Source of the DNA: Cannabis sativa
Taxonomy: Eukaryota; Streptophyta; Magnoliopsida; Rosales; Cannabaceae
Reading direction: 5' to 3'
Assembly (NCBI RefSeq): GCF_029168945.1
Contig: NC_083602.1
Span: forward strand, 47,801,442 to 47,865,441
Length of the DNA: 64,000 bases
How positions within the stretch are numbered: the stretch's first letter is position 1; the number at the start of each line of letters is the position of its first letter. Under the pieces are notes generated by a model, which was not told the origin of the DNA, did no database searches, and worked only from the letters and a program-made list of their open reading frames with translations. The position numbers and the translations under genes are program-made. Shown piece after piece: positions 31,547-44,448 of the stretch.

Positions 31547-34500
31547 CTATTGATAATAAAATTTCAAGCTCTCGCTATTCCATGCTCGTGGAATCGCAGT
31601 TCCATCGAGTGTTGCGAGTCGATACGTTGCATCACCAATTTTATCTGCGATGAGGTATGGTCCTTCCCAATTATCCCCGAAGACCCCATTCGACGGGTTT
31701 TTGGTGTTTGGCATTATTCTTCTAAGCACCAAGTCTCCTGCTCGCAGGGCTTTTACTTTCACTTTGGAGTTAAAGTATCTTGCAGTTCGCTGTTGGTAAG
31801 CCGCATTTTTTAGGTGCGCTTTGTCACGCTTTTCCTCCAAAAGATCAAGGCAGAATAGCTGATTCTCGTTGTTCTGCGAGATGTTGAAAACATCCCTGCG
31901 TAGGGAACCTGCCCCAACTTCAAATGGCAACATGGCCTCGCACCCGTAAGAAAGTGAGAAGGGTGTTTCGCCAGTTGTAGATCGAGGGGTCGTATTATAA
32001 GACCATAGGACTTGCGATAACTCGTCTGGCCAAGCCCCTTTGCGATCTTCTAGTTTCCCTTTTATGGTGTGTTTGATTATTTTATTAATGGCTTCAGTTT
32101 GTCCGTTACTCTGCGGGTAAGCAACTGCGGAAAAAGCCTTTTTAATCCCCAAATCGTCGCATAGCTGTCGCATCTCTTTACAGTCAAACTGTTTTCCATT
32201 GTCTGAAATGAGTTTATGCGGAATGCCAAAACGACAAATGATGGAGGTATAGACAAACTCGCGCAATTTCGTTGCCGTGATGGTTGCGAGTGCTTTGGCT
32301 TCGGCCCACTTTGTGAAGTAATCGACTGCGACTACAGCATATTTGACTCCGCCTTTTCCTTTGGGTAACTCACCGATTAAATTGATTCCCCATATTGCAA
32401 AGGGCCATGGACTTGTGATAGAATGGAGGTTACTCGGAGGCTGGTTGGTGTAAGTGGCTATTCGCTGACATCTATCACACCTCTTTGCAAACGCGAGAGC
32501 ATCTTGTCGCAATGTTGGCCAGTAATACCCTTGCCGCATAATTTTTAAAGCAAGGGAATTACCTCCGGTATGATTGCCACAAATCCCCTCGTGTACTTCA
32601 CGAAGTATGTAACCACAGTCTTCTCCACTGATACATTTGAGAAGCGGTTGACTAAAACTTCTGCGATACAACCTTTGGTCATATATTACATAACGGGCTG
32701 CTCGCTGTCGCAATTTTCTCGCTTCTACTTTATCATCGGGTAAGAGCCCCTTCTCAAGATATGCGAGGATAGGAGTCATCCAGGTAATCTCCTGAACATC
32801 ATCTATCTCCATGATTGCTTCTCGATCTATGGTTGGGTGAGCCAGTACGTCTACCGGAATCACATCGAGTAATTCGGCTTCTCTAGTTGAGGCCAAACGG
32901 GCCAATGCGTCTGCGTGGGCATTTTGAGCACGCGGTACTCGAGGGACAACTACATTTTTGAATTTCTGCATTATTTCGCGAACGATGGCTAAGTATTTAA
33001 CCGATCTTCCGCCTCTTGCTAGGTATTCTCCATTCACCTGGCATACCACGATTTGGGAGTCGCTAAAAGCCTGTAGATACTCGACTTTCATCTCGAGGGC
33101 CAGTTTCAATCCTGCGATTAAAGCCTCATACTCGGCTTCATTGTTAGACGCAGAAAATTCAAAACGTAAAGCAGCGTGTACCTTGAAATTATTGGGACTG
33201 ATTAACAAGATCCCACTGCCAGAACCTTCGTTATTTGAGGCTCCATCGACGTACAATGTCCATGCTTCTTTGCCTGCTATAGCAATGTCACTTCTGTCCT
33301 CTACAACTGCCACCTCGGTGCTGGGGAATTCAAGTATAAAATCTGCCAAGGCTTGCCCCTTGATCGCAGTTCTCGGTTTATACTTGATGTCGAACTGACT
33401 CAACTCCATTGCCCACTTTAACAATCTCCCCGATGCTTCTGGTTTCGCTAAAACTTGTCTTAAGGGGAAGTTTGTCAAAACTTCAATGCTGTGAGCCTGG
33501 AAGTAGGGTCGCAATTTTCTTGAGGATATTATCAAGGCGAAAGCCAACTTCTCCATTTGAGGATAACGCGTCTCGGCATCCAGTTCCGCTTACTGACGTA
33601 ATACACCGGGTATTGGCGTCCTTGGTCCTCGCGTATTAGTACTGAACTAAGCGCATATTCGGAGACGGCCAAATAGATAGACAAAACTTCTCCGGACAAT
33701 GGCTTCGATAAGATCGGAGGTTGCCCCAAATGCGTTTTTAAAGCTTGAAAGGCTTGCTCGCATTTTTCGTTCCAATGAAACCTTTTGTTGCCTTTCAAAA
33801 TCTGAAAAAACTCCTTGCACTTATCAGAAGATCTGGATATAAAGCGGTTTAAAGCTGGGACTTTACCTGTGAGGCTTTGAACCTCCTTTGGCTTGGTCGG
33901 TGATGGCATCTCCACCAATGCCCTGATCTTCGCAGGATTGGCTTCTATTCCTCGCTTATTAACCATAAAACCAAGGAATTTCCCAGAGCCAACCCCAAAG
34001 ACGCATTTCAACGAATTTAGACGCATCTTGTATCGCCGCAGTATGTCAAACATGGCCTGCAAGTGGGTAATATGATCCTTCGCATGTTGTGATTTTACGA
34101 GCATATCGTCAACATATACTTCCATTGTCTTTCCAATGAGATCTGCAAATATCATATTCACTAGCCTTTGATAAGTTGCTCCTGTGTTTATTAAACCAAA
34201 AGGCATTACTTTGTAACAGTATAATCCTCGATCAGTAATGAACGAGGTATGCTCTTGGTCTGGTTCATACATCGGGATTTGATTGTATCCCGAGTACGCA
34301 TCCATGAAGCTCAAAAGTGCGTGACCTGCAGTGGCATCGACAAGCTGGTCAATGCTAGGAAGAGGAAAGCTGTCTTTGGGACAGGCTTTGTTTAGATCCG
34401 TAAAGTCAACGCATGTGCGCCATGAGCCATTAGGCTTTGGCACAAGTACGGGGTTTGCTAACCAGTTGGGGTAAAATGACTCTCGTATAAAGTCGCAGGC

Positions 34501-37500
34501 AAGGAGGCGGTCGACTTCTTCTTTCAGCGCTTGGTACCTCGCGGGGTCCATTTTGCGGCGCTTTTGTCGGACACCTCGCACTACGGGGTCAATGTTCAAG
34601 CGATGACACATGACTTGCGGAGATATCCCGACCATATCTGAATGTTTCCAGGCAAAGACATCAAGATTTTGCTTTAAAAAGGTCGTTAATTGTTCTCGCA
34701 GCTGTAAATTTAATTTAGAACCAATTTTTAAAACCTTGTTATTATCTATAGGATCTATAGGTACCTCGATTGTGTCTTCCGCGGCTTGGGCTGCGGCGGT
34801 GTGATCGAGGATTCTTGGATCCAAGTCTGGTTCGTCTATGTGCGGCACCTCCTCGATCCTGAGGATCTCCTGGCGAGGAGGTGGTGCTTCCAAAAGGTAG
34901 ATAACATTTACCGTCCTTTTTTCTGCGAGTTTAACGGCTGCGTTATAACATTCTCGTGAGTCGGATTGGACTCCCCGCACCGAACCTACTCCAGCGGAAG
35001 TAGGGAACTTCATCGTCAGATGATAGATCGAGGTTATGATCTTCATCTCTTTCAGGATTGGTCGACCAATTACGGCGTTATACGCTGAGTATTGGTCGAT
35101 TACTGCGAAGTCGGCCATTGACTTGGCTGTTACTGGGGCAGTTCCCAAAGTGATTGGGAGCTTGATCATTCCTTTAATTGCTATGACATCTCCCGAAAAG
35201 CCATAAATGCTTGATGTCATAGGTCGCAAATCCTTCTCTTGCAACCCCATTTGCTTGAAGGCTTGGAAATTCAGCAAATTCACTGAACTCCCATTGTCAA
35301 CCAGTATACGATGGACATTGTCCCCACCAATATTGGCGACTATTACCAGTGTGTCAGAATGCGGGTGATGGACCCATCTCGCATCGCTCTCCATAAAGAT
35401 GATGTCGTCACATTCTTTCTTAAAGAGCTTCTCAGGCCGTTCACCAAGATTATTCACATTGGTAAGCAGCTTCTCCTTGGCTTCTCTGGCATACCGTTCT
35501 TGTGATTTGCGAGAGTCGCCCGCGATGTGTGGTCCTCCGATTATAGTCCGGATATTGCAAGGTGTTTTGGAGCCACTCGCGTTCTTTGTTTCTCCTTTGC
35601 CATCCGCTTGGGGATGACTTTCCTCGCTCCTTTTATACTTGTCAAACTTCCCTCTCCGGATCAGCTCCTCTATTTCATCCTGCAAGACCCAACATTCTAG
35701 AGTTGTGTGACCAATGTCCTTGTGGTACTTACAGAATTTTTTAGGATCCCTCCGGTCGCGATTCCCCCTGATGGGGGGCGGCTTCTTGAAGACTCTGTTC
35801 CTTTCTTCAATCGCATAGATATGGTCTTGAGGGACTGCGAGTTCAGTATAATTGACGAAGCGAGGTCCTCCCTTCCTTTTTGGCGAGGACTCCTTCTTTG
35901 GGGGTGACTTAGCCAGCTTCGAACTTCGCTGTCTTCGCGGGCTGCGTCTTCTCGGGCTTCGGCCCCTGGCGTTCTTCCCTCGCGGACTGCGAGATCGTGA
36001 CTGCGGTATGGGTGACCGACGTTTGTCCTTCCCCTTCTCTAACTCCGCTAGAGAGTTCTCGATTCTTTTGTGAGGTTCGGCCATGGCGAAGAACTCTACC
36101 AAGGACTCCGGCCTTCGAGCTTGTAGTTCCTTCCAAAAGTCGGTCCTCGGCAAGATACCTGTTATCAACATACAAACAAGCGAAGACTAGGGGGCCTTCT
36201 CGACCTTTGTTACTTCTGCGTTAAAACGTTTGAAATAGTCTTGTAAAGACTCACCAGGTTCTTGTTTGATGTTGGCCAAAGTCGTATAGGGTGGTCTATA
36301 CGTCATTGTGGCCTGGAAATGCGTGAAGAATAGGTCGACGAAGGTTTCCCACGTCGATATTGATGCCTCAGGTAATTGGGTGAACCAATCATGAGCATTT
36401 TCCTCGAGTGTTGCCGCAAGAATGCGGCACTTCGCGAGTTGTGGTACCTGGTCTACTTCCATTATAGTATTAAATTTTTCTAAATAGTCTATCCGGTTAG
36501 AAGTACCTTTATACTTGAGGGATTCGGATAAACGAAACCCTTTCGGAAGTTGAGCCTGCCGCACCTCTGCAGTAAAAGGCGAGGTGCCATGCAGCTTATA
36601 TATAGGCTTGCACTGCTGCTCGAGCATCTTTAAAGCTTGCAGAAGCATGCTTTGGTCGATTCCTCCCGTCGCAGGGGCTGGAGTCACTGCGACTGCGGGG
36701 CTCGCAACTACTGCAGCAAGGTTTGCTGGGATATTAATCCCAGTGGTCGCGATCGGCGCGATAGGCGGGTTATTATCTGCGTTGACACCCTGATCGCCCG
36801 CCTGGGGATCACGGAGTGTCTCGATATTATGTGGGCCGCGGGAGCGTGCCCTGAAAACTGCGTTGAGATGATCACGTAGATCACCTCGGTGTACTTGATA
36901 ACGTCCTCCCTGTTGTGTCTGTACAGAGCCGGACCTTGTATACCTGCTCGGAGTGCGTCCATGCGATGATGAAGAGGCTTACTCTGCGTCGTTGTCTCTC
37001 GATGGTCGACTGCGAGGATTACGGCGCTCAGGATCTTCGTCAATTTGTGCGCTCTGGTTAGGAAACCTTGCGGATTGATCTCTTGACATCGGATGGTTCA
37101 GGTCCAGAGCTTCAGGTTAGTTCTCTGTTCCCTGCGTACACGGTTAGTATGACGTCTAGAAGTTGTTACCTGAGGGTTATCGTTGCGAATGGCGGGAACT
37201 CGAGGAGGGCGTCGAACTCGACTCTGTCCATCTACTTCGGCTTGTAGTGCCCGCAGTTGATCCTGAATTGCAGCATATTGATCAGTGGTGAGCTGGACCA
37301 TTCCCTCGGATACCACCGCTGGAGTGACAGGGGGAAAATGCATGGTTGCTGGTGGTGTGGACGTGTCCCCGACTTGAGGGCCAGTCGTTTCTGGAAATAG
37401 GTTGAGAGGTCTGATATTGCTCCTCCCTACTCCGCCGTTGATGACGTCCACAGGTGGCACTCCAGCTCCAGACAGTGGTACACTCATCATTCCAATATTG

Positions 37501-37541
37501 ATGGACCCGTTGTTAGCTCCGTTAGCGTGACTTCCAGCCAT
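31547..37541 (-). pseudogene. gag-pol: Tat gag-pol polyprotein of element F, broken
   Basis: ATG at 37541-37539 (MAGSHANGANN). The first frame stops at 37098; Gag continues in a second frame (from about 37040, through DLRDHLNAVFRARSRG and the Gag core 36687-36187), meets a TAG at 36187-36189, then runs open from 36171 to 33532: zinc-knuckle-like CKYHKDIGHTTLEC, protease with LVDNGSSVN (about 35283-35303), RT with YVDD (about 34110-34122), first RNase H. A one-base loss near 33590 at a CTG triplet shifts to the frame 33556-31547: second RNase H (LYVDGASNN near 33245), integrase HHCC finger, core and FYYQ end. The first integrase acid is replaced: GINLIG instead of GIDLIG (Asn codon 32381-32383). 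Even with frames restored this integrase would probably be inactive. Confidence 0.88.
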
Positions 37542-37580
37542 GATGAATAGTGTTCTTTGAAGTGAATGAAATCTTTAGTC

Positions 37581-37606
37581 GATTTCCCACAGACAGCGCC
37601 AAATTT
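37581..37606 (-). other. primer-binding region of element F
   Basis: Minus strand after the LTR reads AAATTTGGCGCTGTCTGTGG, a sequence very common after Tat-lineage LTRs. tRNA identity not assigned. Confidence 0.75.
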
Positions 37607-38100
37607 TGTCGAGTGAATTTCGCAACACCAAAATGTATTATTTAATTAATATAAAAAGAGAATTTTCAGGGAAGTGACAAGTGCGAGTATTCGACCTAGA
37701 ATGGCGAGTACTCGACTGGGAATGCAAGAACAATCAACAAGGCTGGAAAATATCAATAAGACAAAGAATTATAGTGGTTCAGTCAGATTGTGATCTGCTT
37801 AGTCCACTGTAGCAAAGGATTCGTAGATGCCACTTTCATGGTGGATCACCCCTTTATATACAAAGTAGGTGTCCAATCGGTTACATGCGAGTTGGATCTA
37901 CCCTGCATAATGCGAATTACGGTTACGTGATTCGACTTAGGTCGTACTCGCAGTATCTCGCTGGTTTTATCCTGGGCAAGGTCTAAACTTCGAGAAGTCT
38001 CTCACGGACATTTCAGCTTTCATTGGAAATCTGAATACACGTGTCCTTTAAATAGGAGTCTGGTCTCGAGTTTCTAGGTGAGAGAAATCTCACTATAACA
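37607..38100 (-). repeat. 5' LTR of element F, 494 bp, internally deleted
   Basis: Starts TGTCGAG and ends CACTATAACA. Identical to 26914-27781 apart from a few substitutions, a 2-bp difference near the start and loss of the block between GGTTACAT and GCGAGTTGG. The TATA box is retained (about 37853-37861). Confidence 0.93.
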
Positions 38101-38105
38101 TGAAT
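38101..38105. other. target-site duplication of element F, right (TGAAT)
   Basis: TGAAT after the LTR end at 38100; equals 26909-26913. Confidence 0.93.
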
Positions 38106-38255
38106 AAGAAAAGCCTGATAGGAAGCATGTTAGTAGCCTGATAGTAGAATAGGCGCATGTTTCCTTTATAATTTCCAAATTAAGCGGCATTAGTAAGCTC
38201 TCCTTGAATACGACCTGATATGCCAACTCTTGGTTTCGCAGGCGGTTCCGATTAG

Positions 38256-39191
38256 ATGGACGTCACGCGGACTACCAGGAGCCACGGCAATTCGCTAGGG
38301 TCGAATCAAGGTCAGGGAGCTCAGTTTCCCCCGCCAGGTAGGGGCCGAGGTAAAGGTCCCAGGGGTAGGGCTCGTGGTCGGGGTGTTGAGAACCCGCCAC
38401 AGGCTGCCCAGGCTCCCCAAGCCGACCAGGGAGCCCAGAATTGGGAGGTTAGGTTTGCTGAAATGCAAGCCAGAATTGAAGAGCAAGACCTCGAGATTCA
38501 GAGATTGAGGCAGTAGGGGGCTCCTGCAGTGCCTGTGCCAGTAGTTCCAGTGGCACCCGCCCCTGCTGCTCAGGCCGAAATAGTTGTGGCGGCCAACAGA
38601 ATGGAACCTTTGTATGAACGGTTCTGGAAGCAAGGACCTCCGGTCTTTCTGGGAGGTCCAGATGTGATGAAGGCCGAACAGTGGCTAACGGTGATCACCA
38701 AAATTCTAAACTTTATGGGTGTCACCGGGAACGACAGAGTGGTGTGTGCCACCTTACAGTTTCAGGAAGACGCTCTTGTATGGTGGGACATGGTGTCTCA
38801 GATTTATGACGTCACTACTATGACTTGGGAAAGGTTCCAGGAACTCTTCAACGCCAAGTATTATAACGAGGCGGTCAGAAGCGCCAAGAGGAAAGAGTTC
38901 ACCCACCTGACCCAGCGGGAGAATATGAGCGTGACCGAGTATACTACTCAGTTCGACCGGCTGGCGAGGTTAGCCTCGTGAATAGTGCCAACTGACTTCA
39001 GCAAGAAAGAGAAGTACCTGGACGGGTTAAATGCGAAGATTAAGCATGATTTGATGATCACCACTGACGACAAGACCACCTATGCAGAGATGGTGGAGAA
39101 GGCACTACGAGCTGATGGCGCAGTTGGGTGTATGTCGGAGTCAGCTAGTACTCTGGCGAGTGGCGGGGCTCCTACCCCTCCTGCATCAGGC
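38256..39191 (+). pseudogene. gag: Tekay gag, copy 1, truncated with stops
   Basis: ATG at 38256 (MDVTRTTRSHGNS) begins a basic Gly/Arg/Pro-rich leader, then RLRQ and a TAG at 38514-38516. The Gag core follows in frame-shifted continuation (MEPLYERFWKQGPPVFLG, TTMTWERFQELFNAKYYN), stops at a TGA at 38979-38981 (Gly in copy 2), then continues to the break at about 39191. The retrotransposon Gag core and capsid-like region are present; the zinc knuckle and everything after it are lost by truncation. Confidence 0.88.
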
Positions 39192-39195
39192 TTTA
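39192..39195. other. tandem-duplication junction with TTTA microhomology
   Basis: Left of here the sequence is Tekay gag (CTGCATCAGGCTTTA, as at 45649-45663); right of it is copia LTR (TTTACCAGGATCT, as at 10361-10373). The four bases TTTA belong to both parents, so the join shows microhomology. Confidence 0.88.
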
Positions 39196-40831
39196 CCAGG
39201 ATCTAGATTTACTACCAAGTATGTTTTATTAACATCCTAATATGAATTATAAAACAATGAAATAAACACATAAGAGTTTAAGGAAACCTTACATTGGGTG
39301 CAGCAAGAATATAATCACTCCTTCCATTCAGATCTCTAGCTCTTGATTCCTTTCTGTAGCAGAGCATTATCAAGATTTGAATCTGGATCTCCTTCTCTCC
39401 TTCTTTGATGCTTATTTTCCACAGTCTTACATACTATGATTGAGGTAGCACTTGATGTGTGTGGGCACTACTCTATCACTCAAGGGAATTTCGAAATTTG
39501 AGAGAAGAAAAGAGAGAGAGGGGGCGGCTAGGCTTTTCTGAAAGAAACAAATGTACAAAGTCATGAGTGTCCTGAAGCCAATACTTTCCATTTATAGAAT
39601 GCCTTCTAGGTTTTGGTTAGAATTGTATGGCATTAAAATAATGGAAAAATAAATGGTAAGAGCCTATGCATAGTGGGCGGCCAGATTAGGAAATTGGGCC
39701 TCACTTTGCAACTTTCCTATTTTGTTATTTTTCATTCCCATTTTCTCAAAAATACCAATTTTCCAATTTAACCATTTAAATGCCAATTCTAATTATTTAA
39801 TAACTTAAAAAATAATTATTAAATAATATTGTCATTTAATATATTTATTAATTTAGATATAAGTCGAGCCGAATTTACCAAGTAAAGTCCCTAACTTATT
39901 AATTCCTTATTGAATCCACACTTAGAACTTGAAATTGCACTCTCAGTCATATAGAACGCTCTATATGTTCCATGATATAGACACGTCAGTAGTTATCCAT
40001 TGTTATAATCCTAATGTGATCAATGACCCTCTAATAGATGATCTACATTGAATAGGCACTAAGTTACCGTTACACCATCAATGTATTTTATCCTTAAAAC
40101 ACTTAGCTCCGTATAATTGATATTTCAGCGAAGTGAAATGAGATCTCCACCATTTATCTCTGTTTAGCCAAGCTCGAAGGATATCATCGTTTCACTTCTA
40201 AATTCCTATAGAAGTTATAGATTCCATATTTATGTTAGCGCTCCCACTCAATTATACTATCATGTTCCCAAAATGTACGTATCACCCTGACCCAAAAGTA
40301 GGCTTAACTAACAAATCAAAGAACATGTATAGTACTCTTGAGATCGAACCTAAACATATCAGGATTAAGATCATTTGATCTAGGATCAACGGGTGATATT
40401 GAATTGAATAGATATTACGGTAAGTTTTAATATATCTAATCAAAGTTCAATATCGGTCCCTTCCGATGTATACTCCATACATCCTATACAGGTAAACTTT
40501 GCCAATGTCCTGGAAAGGACATAACACTTTTCCAAGGTGTAAGAATACCTATCGCTGATTATACCATGTCAGTCTAAATCCAGTGTTCTGACAAATCAGG
40601 GAATAAACTTTCGAACATATAATTAAGATTATATTCCACTGTGCTGACAACACTATAATCATTAACGAATTCATATGTTCTGGACTTAAATAGAATTCAT
40701 ACATTACATATATATATAATCATGAAATAAATCATGTGAACCATGCAACATAAAATGTTATTTCTGATCTTTATTAATAAGTAAATCTGATTATATTTAA
40801 ATGGGTTTTATTTAGGGCACAAAACCCAACA
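39192..40831 (-). repeat. copia LTR, copy 2, about 1.64 kb, lacking the outer tip
   Basis: Matches 10361-11172 and then continues through the part deleted in copy 1 to GGGCACAAAACCCAACA at 40831. The first about 10 bases of the LTR (TGTTGGAAAT) are missing at the duplication junction. In element sense it is the 3' LTR, starting TGTTGGGTTTTGTGCCC. No gene. Confidence 0.85.
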
Positions 40832-40847
40832 AACTCCCACTTGCACT
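40832..40847 (-). other. polypurine tract of copia copy 2
   Basis: Minus strand reads GTGCAAGTGGGAGTT directly before the LTR start, the usual form in plant copia elements. Confidence 0.8.
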
Positions 40848-42073
40848 AATATAAAACAAAATGTGTATTTCAAATAATCTCAACACCTTGATATACAAAT
40901 CAAGTGTAGTAGTAGTAAACTCCTCGTAATATGATCTGACGAGAGTTGAATTAACAACAACCTTTTCTCCACCATTACTTTCCCTTAATCACAAAATCCT
41001 TAATATTGTGAAATTCCTCTCTATATGTCTACTCTTTTGGGATACTGGATTCTATACTTTTGGCAACTACTTTTTGGTTAATCAGGAAATAACACTAGTA
41101 GTTAAGACAAGTTGGAATGGTGCCACAATTCTATAGAACTTTCCTTAGACTGCATAAGTACCTTTCCTGCAACTTTAACATTCAGTCTCTTTCTGGTAGA
41201 CGTAAAGACTTCAGATAGGTTTTTACACTTCTCCAAAATCACTACTCCACCCCCAAAGTAATCATCATCTTATCAGCAGACTTTCTAGCACAAAGGCAAG
41301 TCTCGAAATCTTATGTGGTGTAGTCTAAGAGTTTGAAACACACCCTTATTGACTAACATATAGTTCCTCTCCTTAATCTTAAGATTTAATTGATTATCTT
41401 CCAATGTTCTTCTCCTGGATTAATCTAATACCTACTCATTACTCCCACTAAATAGCAGGTGTCTGGTCTAAGGCATACTAAAACATATATGAGACCTCCC
41501 ACTGTTGATTTAAGAAATTCTTTCATGGCTTTATCTTTTCTGGAATAATTGAGACTTTTCCTTAGATAAATAAAATCTATGCCTAGAAGTTGTGAAGCTT
41601 CTATAGATTGCCACTGGAAAGAAAATGCTTCAGCATCTTACTAAAGTAAGTTGCTTGCATTAGAGTAAGTAATTAACTAGGTATACCATAAGCCATAGGT
41701 TTAGATAAACTCAAACCTATAATACTAGGAGCAAGAAGTTTTGTTAACTCCATTGAATAGACTTATTAACGAAAATTTCCTTTTATGTCCTTGTAATGGA
41801 AAACTTTAGGTTACTCCATGTGAATGGATTAAATCATAGTTCTCTTGGCTTTTCTTCTTAGTTTCTTATCTTGACAATCCATTACTTGTTTAAACTCATA
41901 ATGGATTTTAATCACTAGTGTCTTCCAAGTCATAATAAGGTGAGTTCCTTGAAAGCCTCCCACTACGACAAGGTACTGTGAATTATGTCTAAGAAAACTA
42001 AATGATATTAACCTCTTCAGTTGTGTCAAGACAACAGAGACAGTGGGATCATCTTGTAAAATAAGATGATAGA
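40848..42073 (-). pseudogene. pol: degenerate copia RT/RNase H, copy 2
   Basis: From about 41206 it is nearly identical to 23524-24390; 40848-41190 is absent from copy 1. On the minus strand the RT tail GLRYVLVCLRPDTCY-like residues lie near 41450-41505. Many stops. It ends at the Tekay LTR (42074), into which the remaining copia pol would have continued on the far side, outside the window. Confidence 0.7.
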
Positions 42074-44448
42074 TGTAAAGACCGCTTAGTTTAATTTGGA
42101 AATTAGCAGTTAATCATGTTTAATTATGAAATTATTTATAGCTATTTAAATAATTATTTATACTGTTATTATTGAATTCAGAGGTGCATTTTTATGTCAT
42201 TTAGTAGTTTTTATAATTTTGCATTTCTGGTGCCCGGTAACATGGAACTCGGTGTTTGGCTCAGTAAAATCACAACTTAGTATGTTAGTAGTTTGGGACG
42301 GTTTATTAGACATTGGGAATGTCGGGAATGGAAGGGAATTTAGAATTTCCCAAAAATACCCCTTTAGTGTTATTTATGTGTATTAGTGTGGAGGGGCAAA
42401 ATGGTCATTTTGCCCCATTGTTAGTTTGTCTTTTTGTGGCTTAATAATTGAAAAATATATGTTTATTTGGTTATTATGTTGGCTGAAGTTAAATGAGTTA
42501 AGTAGCATTTAAATTTCATTCTCATTTCAAAACTTAGAAAAAAATAGAAAATTTTCAAAAAGGCTCTCTCTTTTCCTCTCTCTCTCTCTCTCGGCTGCAT
42601 GGGGTTCTAGGGCTGGGTTTCCTTTGATTTTTCAAGCTATTTTCCTTCAATCTAAGTGTTCTTCAAGCTTTGGTAAAGTTTCTAAACCTCTCCCTTTTGT
42701 AAATTATAGAAAATGTTTAAAAAGATGATTGTTGCATGCTTGTTTTTGATGTGTTCTTGGTGCTGTTATTTGTTGTAGTTTACAGAGATTTAATCTTGTT
42801 ATTTTAAGTACATTAGAGCTAGTTTAATGCATGATAGTTGCTTTGATTCAAGATTGGATGTTTTGAGCTCAAAAATATGATTTTCAAAGAATTGTGTTGA
42901 ATCTGTTAATTGCTTGCTGTAGATGGTTGCTTTTATTTTCAGAGGTTATTTTATGCATGACTAAGTAGATTTGGGCTGATTTGAATGCATGTTAGTGGAG
43001 TTTGATCAAGTTTGAGTTTAGAACTCAAAGCTTGGAGCTTTAATGGCATTTTTGGTTTATGTGCGTTCTGGACTGTGTAGTTGCCTTACAAATGTTATTT
43101 GGGTCCTATAAACAGGTCTGGAAGGTTTGAGGTTGTTTGGATTAGATTTGAGCATTGTGTGAATTTTTGAATTTCTGCCTGCGAGGAACCGAAATTCCGG
43201 TTGTGCATCCGGAATTCCGGATGGGTTTTGAAAATTCCCAAAACCGGAATTCCGGTTGGGCAACCGGTCTACCGGTTGGGGAAATTTCAGAAACCCTAGT
43301 TTTCTTCGATTTTTTGTTATTTGGGGTATTGCCATGCTTTTTATTGATAGGGAAACTTTTAGTTCCTAGTTTAAGTCCCCTGAAAGTGATTTCGCGTATC
43401 ACTCATAGTGCTGTGATTTTTATGGTTTAGGAGCCTGTAATCCACCGCGCCGATAGTTCCGATCGGGTTGGTAGCACCTGAATTCGGAATTGAGGTAAGA
43501 TTAGTATAACAGTATGCATATGTAGATTACATGTTTAGCGTGCATGTAGGAAGCCTGTTAGATTACATTAGATATGTATGTTGGCTTCAAACCATCCGAC
43601 TGTGTCACGTCGGTACAGGCTAGAGTATGACCAGCAGCGGGAGTATGACCAGTTCGACCGATTAGGCTGACACTGTATCACATCGATATAGGCTAGAGTA
43701 TGACTAGCAGCTGGAGTATGACCAGTATGACCGAGTATAGGCTGATACTTAGGTTGGTGGTTCCGTACTATTTGACGTATCACGTCGGTACGAGTGAGTA
43801 TGACCGGCGGGAGTATGACCGGTTGTGGATTAGGCTGATACTGTAACACGTCGGTACAGGCTGGAGTATGACCACCAGCCGGAGTATGACCCGTTCGACC
43901 GATTAGGCTTTTACTTGTCAATAGTACCGTCCCTATGAACGTTCAGAACTCAGTACCGTGTTGGACATGGCGGTTAGGGGGACTCAGTATCGTGTTGGAC
44001 ACGACAATTAGGGTTATGGTCAGGGGTATGGGCGTCTGATCATGACTGGGATTTATGTATGAGTATTATTATGCTTTTCTTACTGAGTCTGTCGACTCAC
44101 AGTGCTATGTTTATGTGTAGGTAAGGGCAAGGCTAGAGCTGATGGACCGTGAGCCAGCCTCTGAAGATTGTACATGTCGGGGCGGTTAGCCTGGAGCGTA
44201 CGATCATCGGGACAGCGAGGCTATTTTTGTAATTAGTCGTTAGGCGACAAGTTTTTGTATAGACAGTAAACTTTTGTAAATTGTTTTGTAATCGGGATCC
44301 CGAGTATTTTGTATAAAAATTTTACAAGTTTAATTAAAAAGCAAAAATTTTAATTAATCACGTTTTCCAAAAACCTCGTTGATTAGCAACGAGCCGCACA
44401 GCATGTTTAAAAATCACGTAATACGCCTATGCTAGTTAGGGTGTTACA
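42074..44448 (+). repeat. Tekay 5' LTR, copy 2, 2375 bp
   Basis: TGTAAAGACC to GGTGTTACA. Same internal landmarks as copy 1: (CT)n at 42562-42592, palindromes at 43188-43280, minisatellite at 43597-43920, hairpin repeats at 43951-44010. Two patches (about 43441-43485 and 43790-43840) differ from copy 1 far more than the rest. Confidence 0.93.
43597..43920 (+). repeat. minisatellite in Tekay LTR, copy 2
   Basis: Four units aligned with 25924-26253. The third unit is altered at 43790-43830 (CAG triplets replaced by CGG and small losses). Confidence 0.85.

Larger units (their letters stand above)
26914..38100 (-). mobile_element. complete Tat-lineage gypsy element F, 11.2 kb
   Basis: Minus-strand element with 5' LTR 37607-38100 (carrying a 374-bp deletion), 3' LTR 26914-27781, primer-binding site, gag-pol (37541 to 31547), antisense gene (29040-31154, plus strand), polypurine tract and target-site duplication TGAAT. 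Shared parts of the LTRs differ at only a few bases, so insertion is recent. It lies in the leader of Tekay copy 1. It is a different family from A, with little nucleotide similarity but the same gene order. Confidence 0.95.
38101..39195 (+). mobile_element. Tekay copy 1, leader and gag resumed after F, truncated
   Basis: Continues the leader broken at 26913, runs into gag and ends inside it at 39192-39195, where copia LTR sequence begins. The matching point in copy 2 is 45660-45663. Confidence 0.92.
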
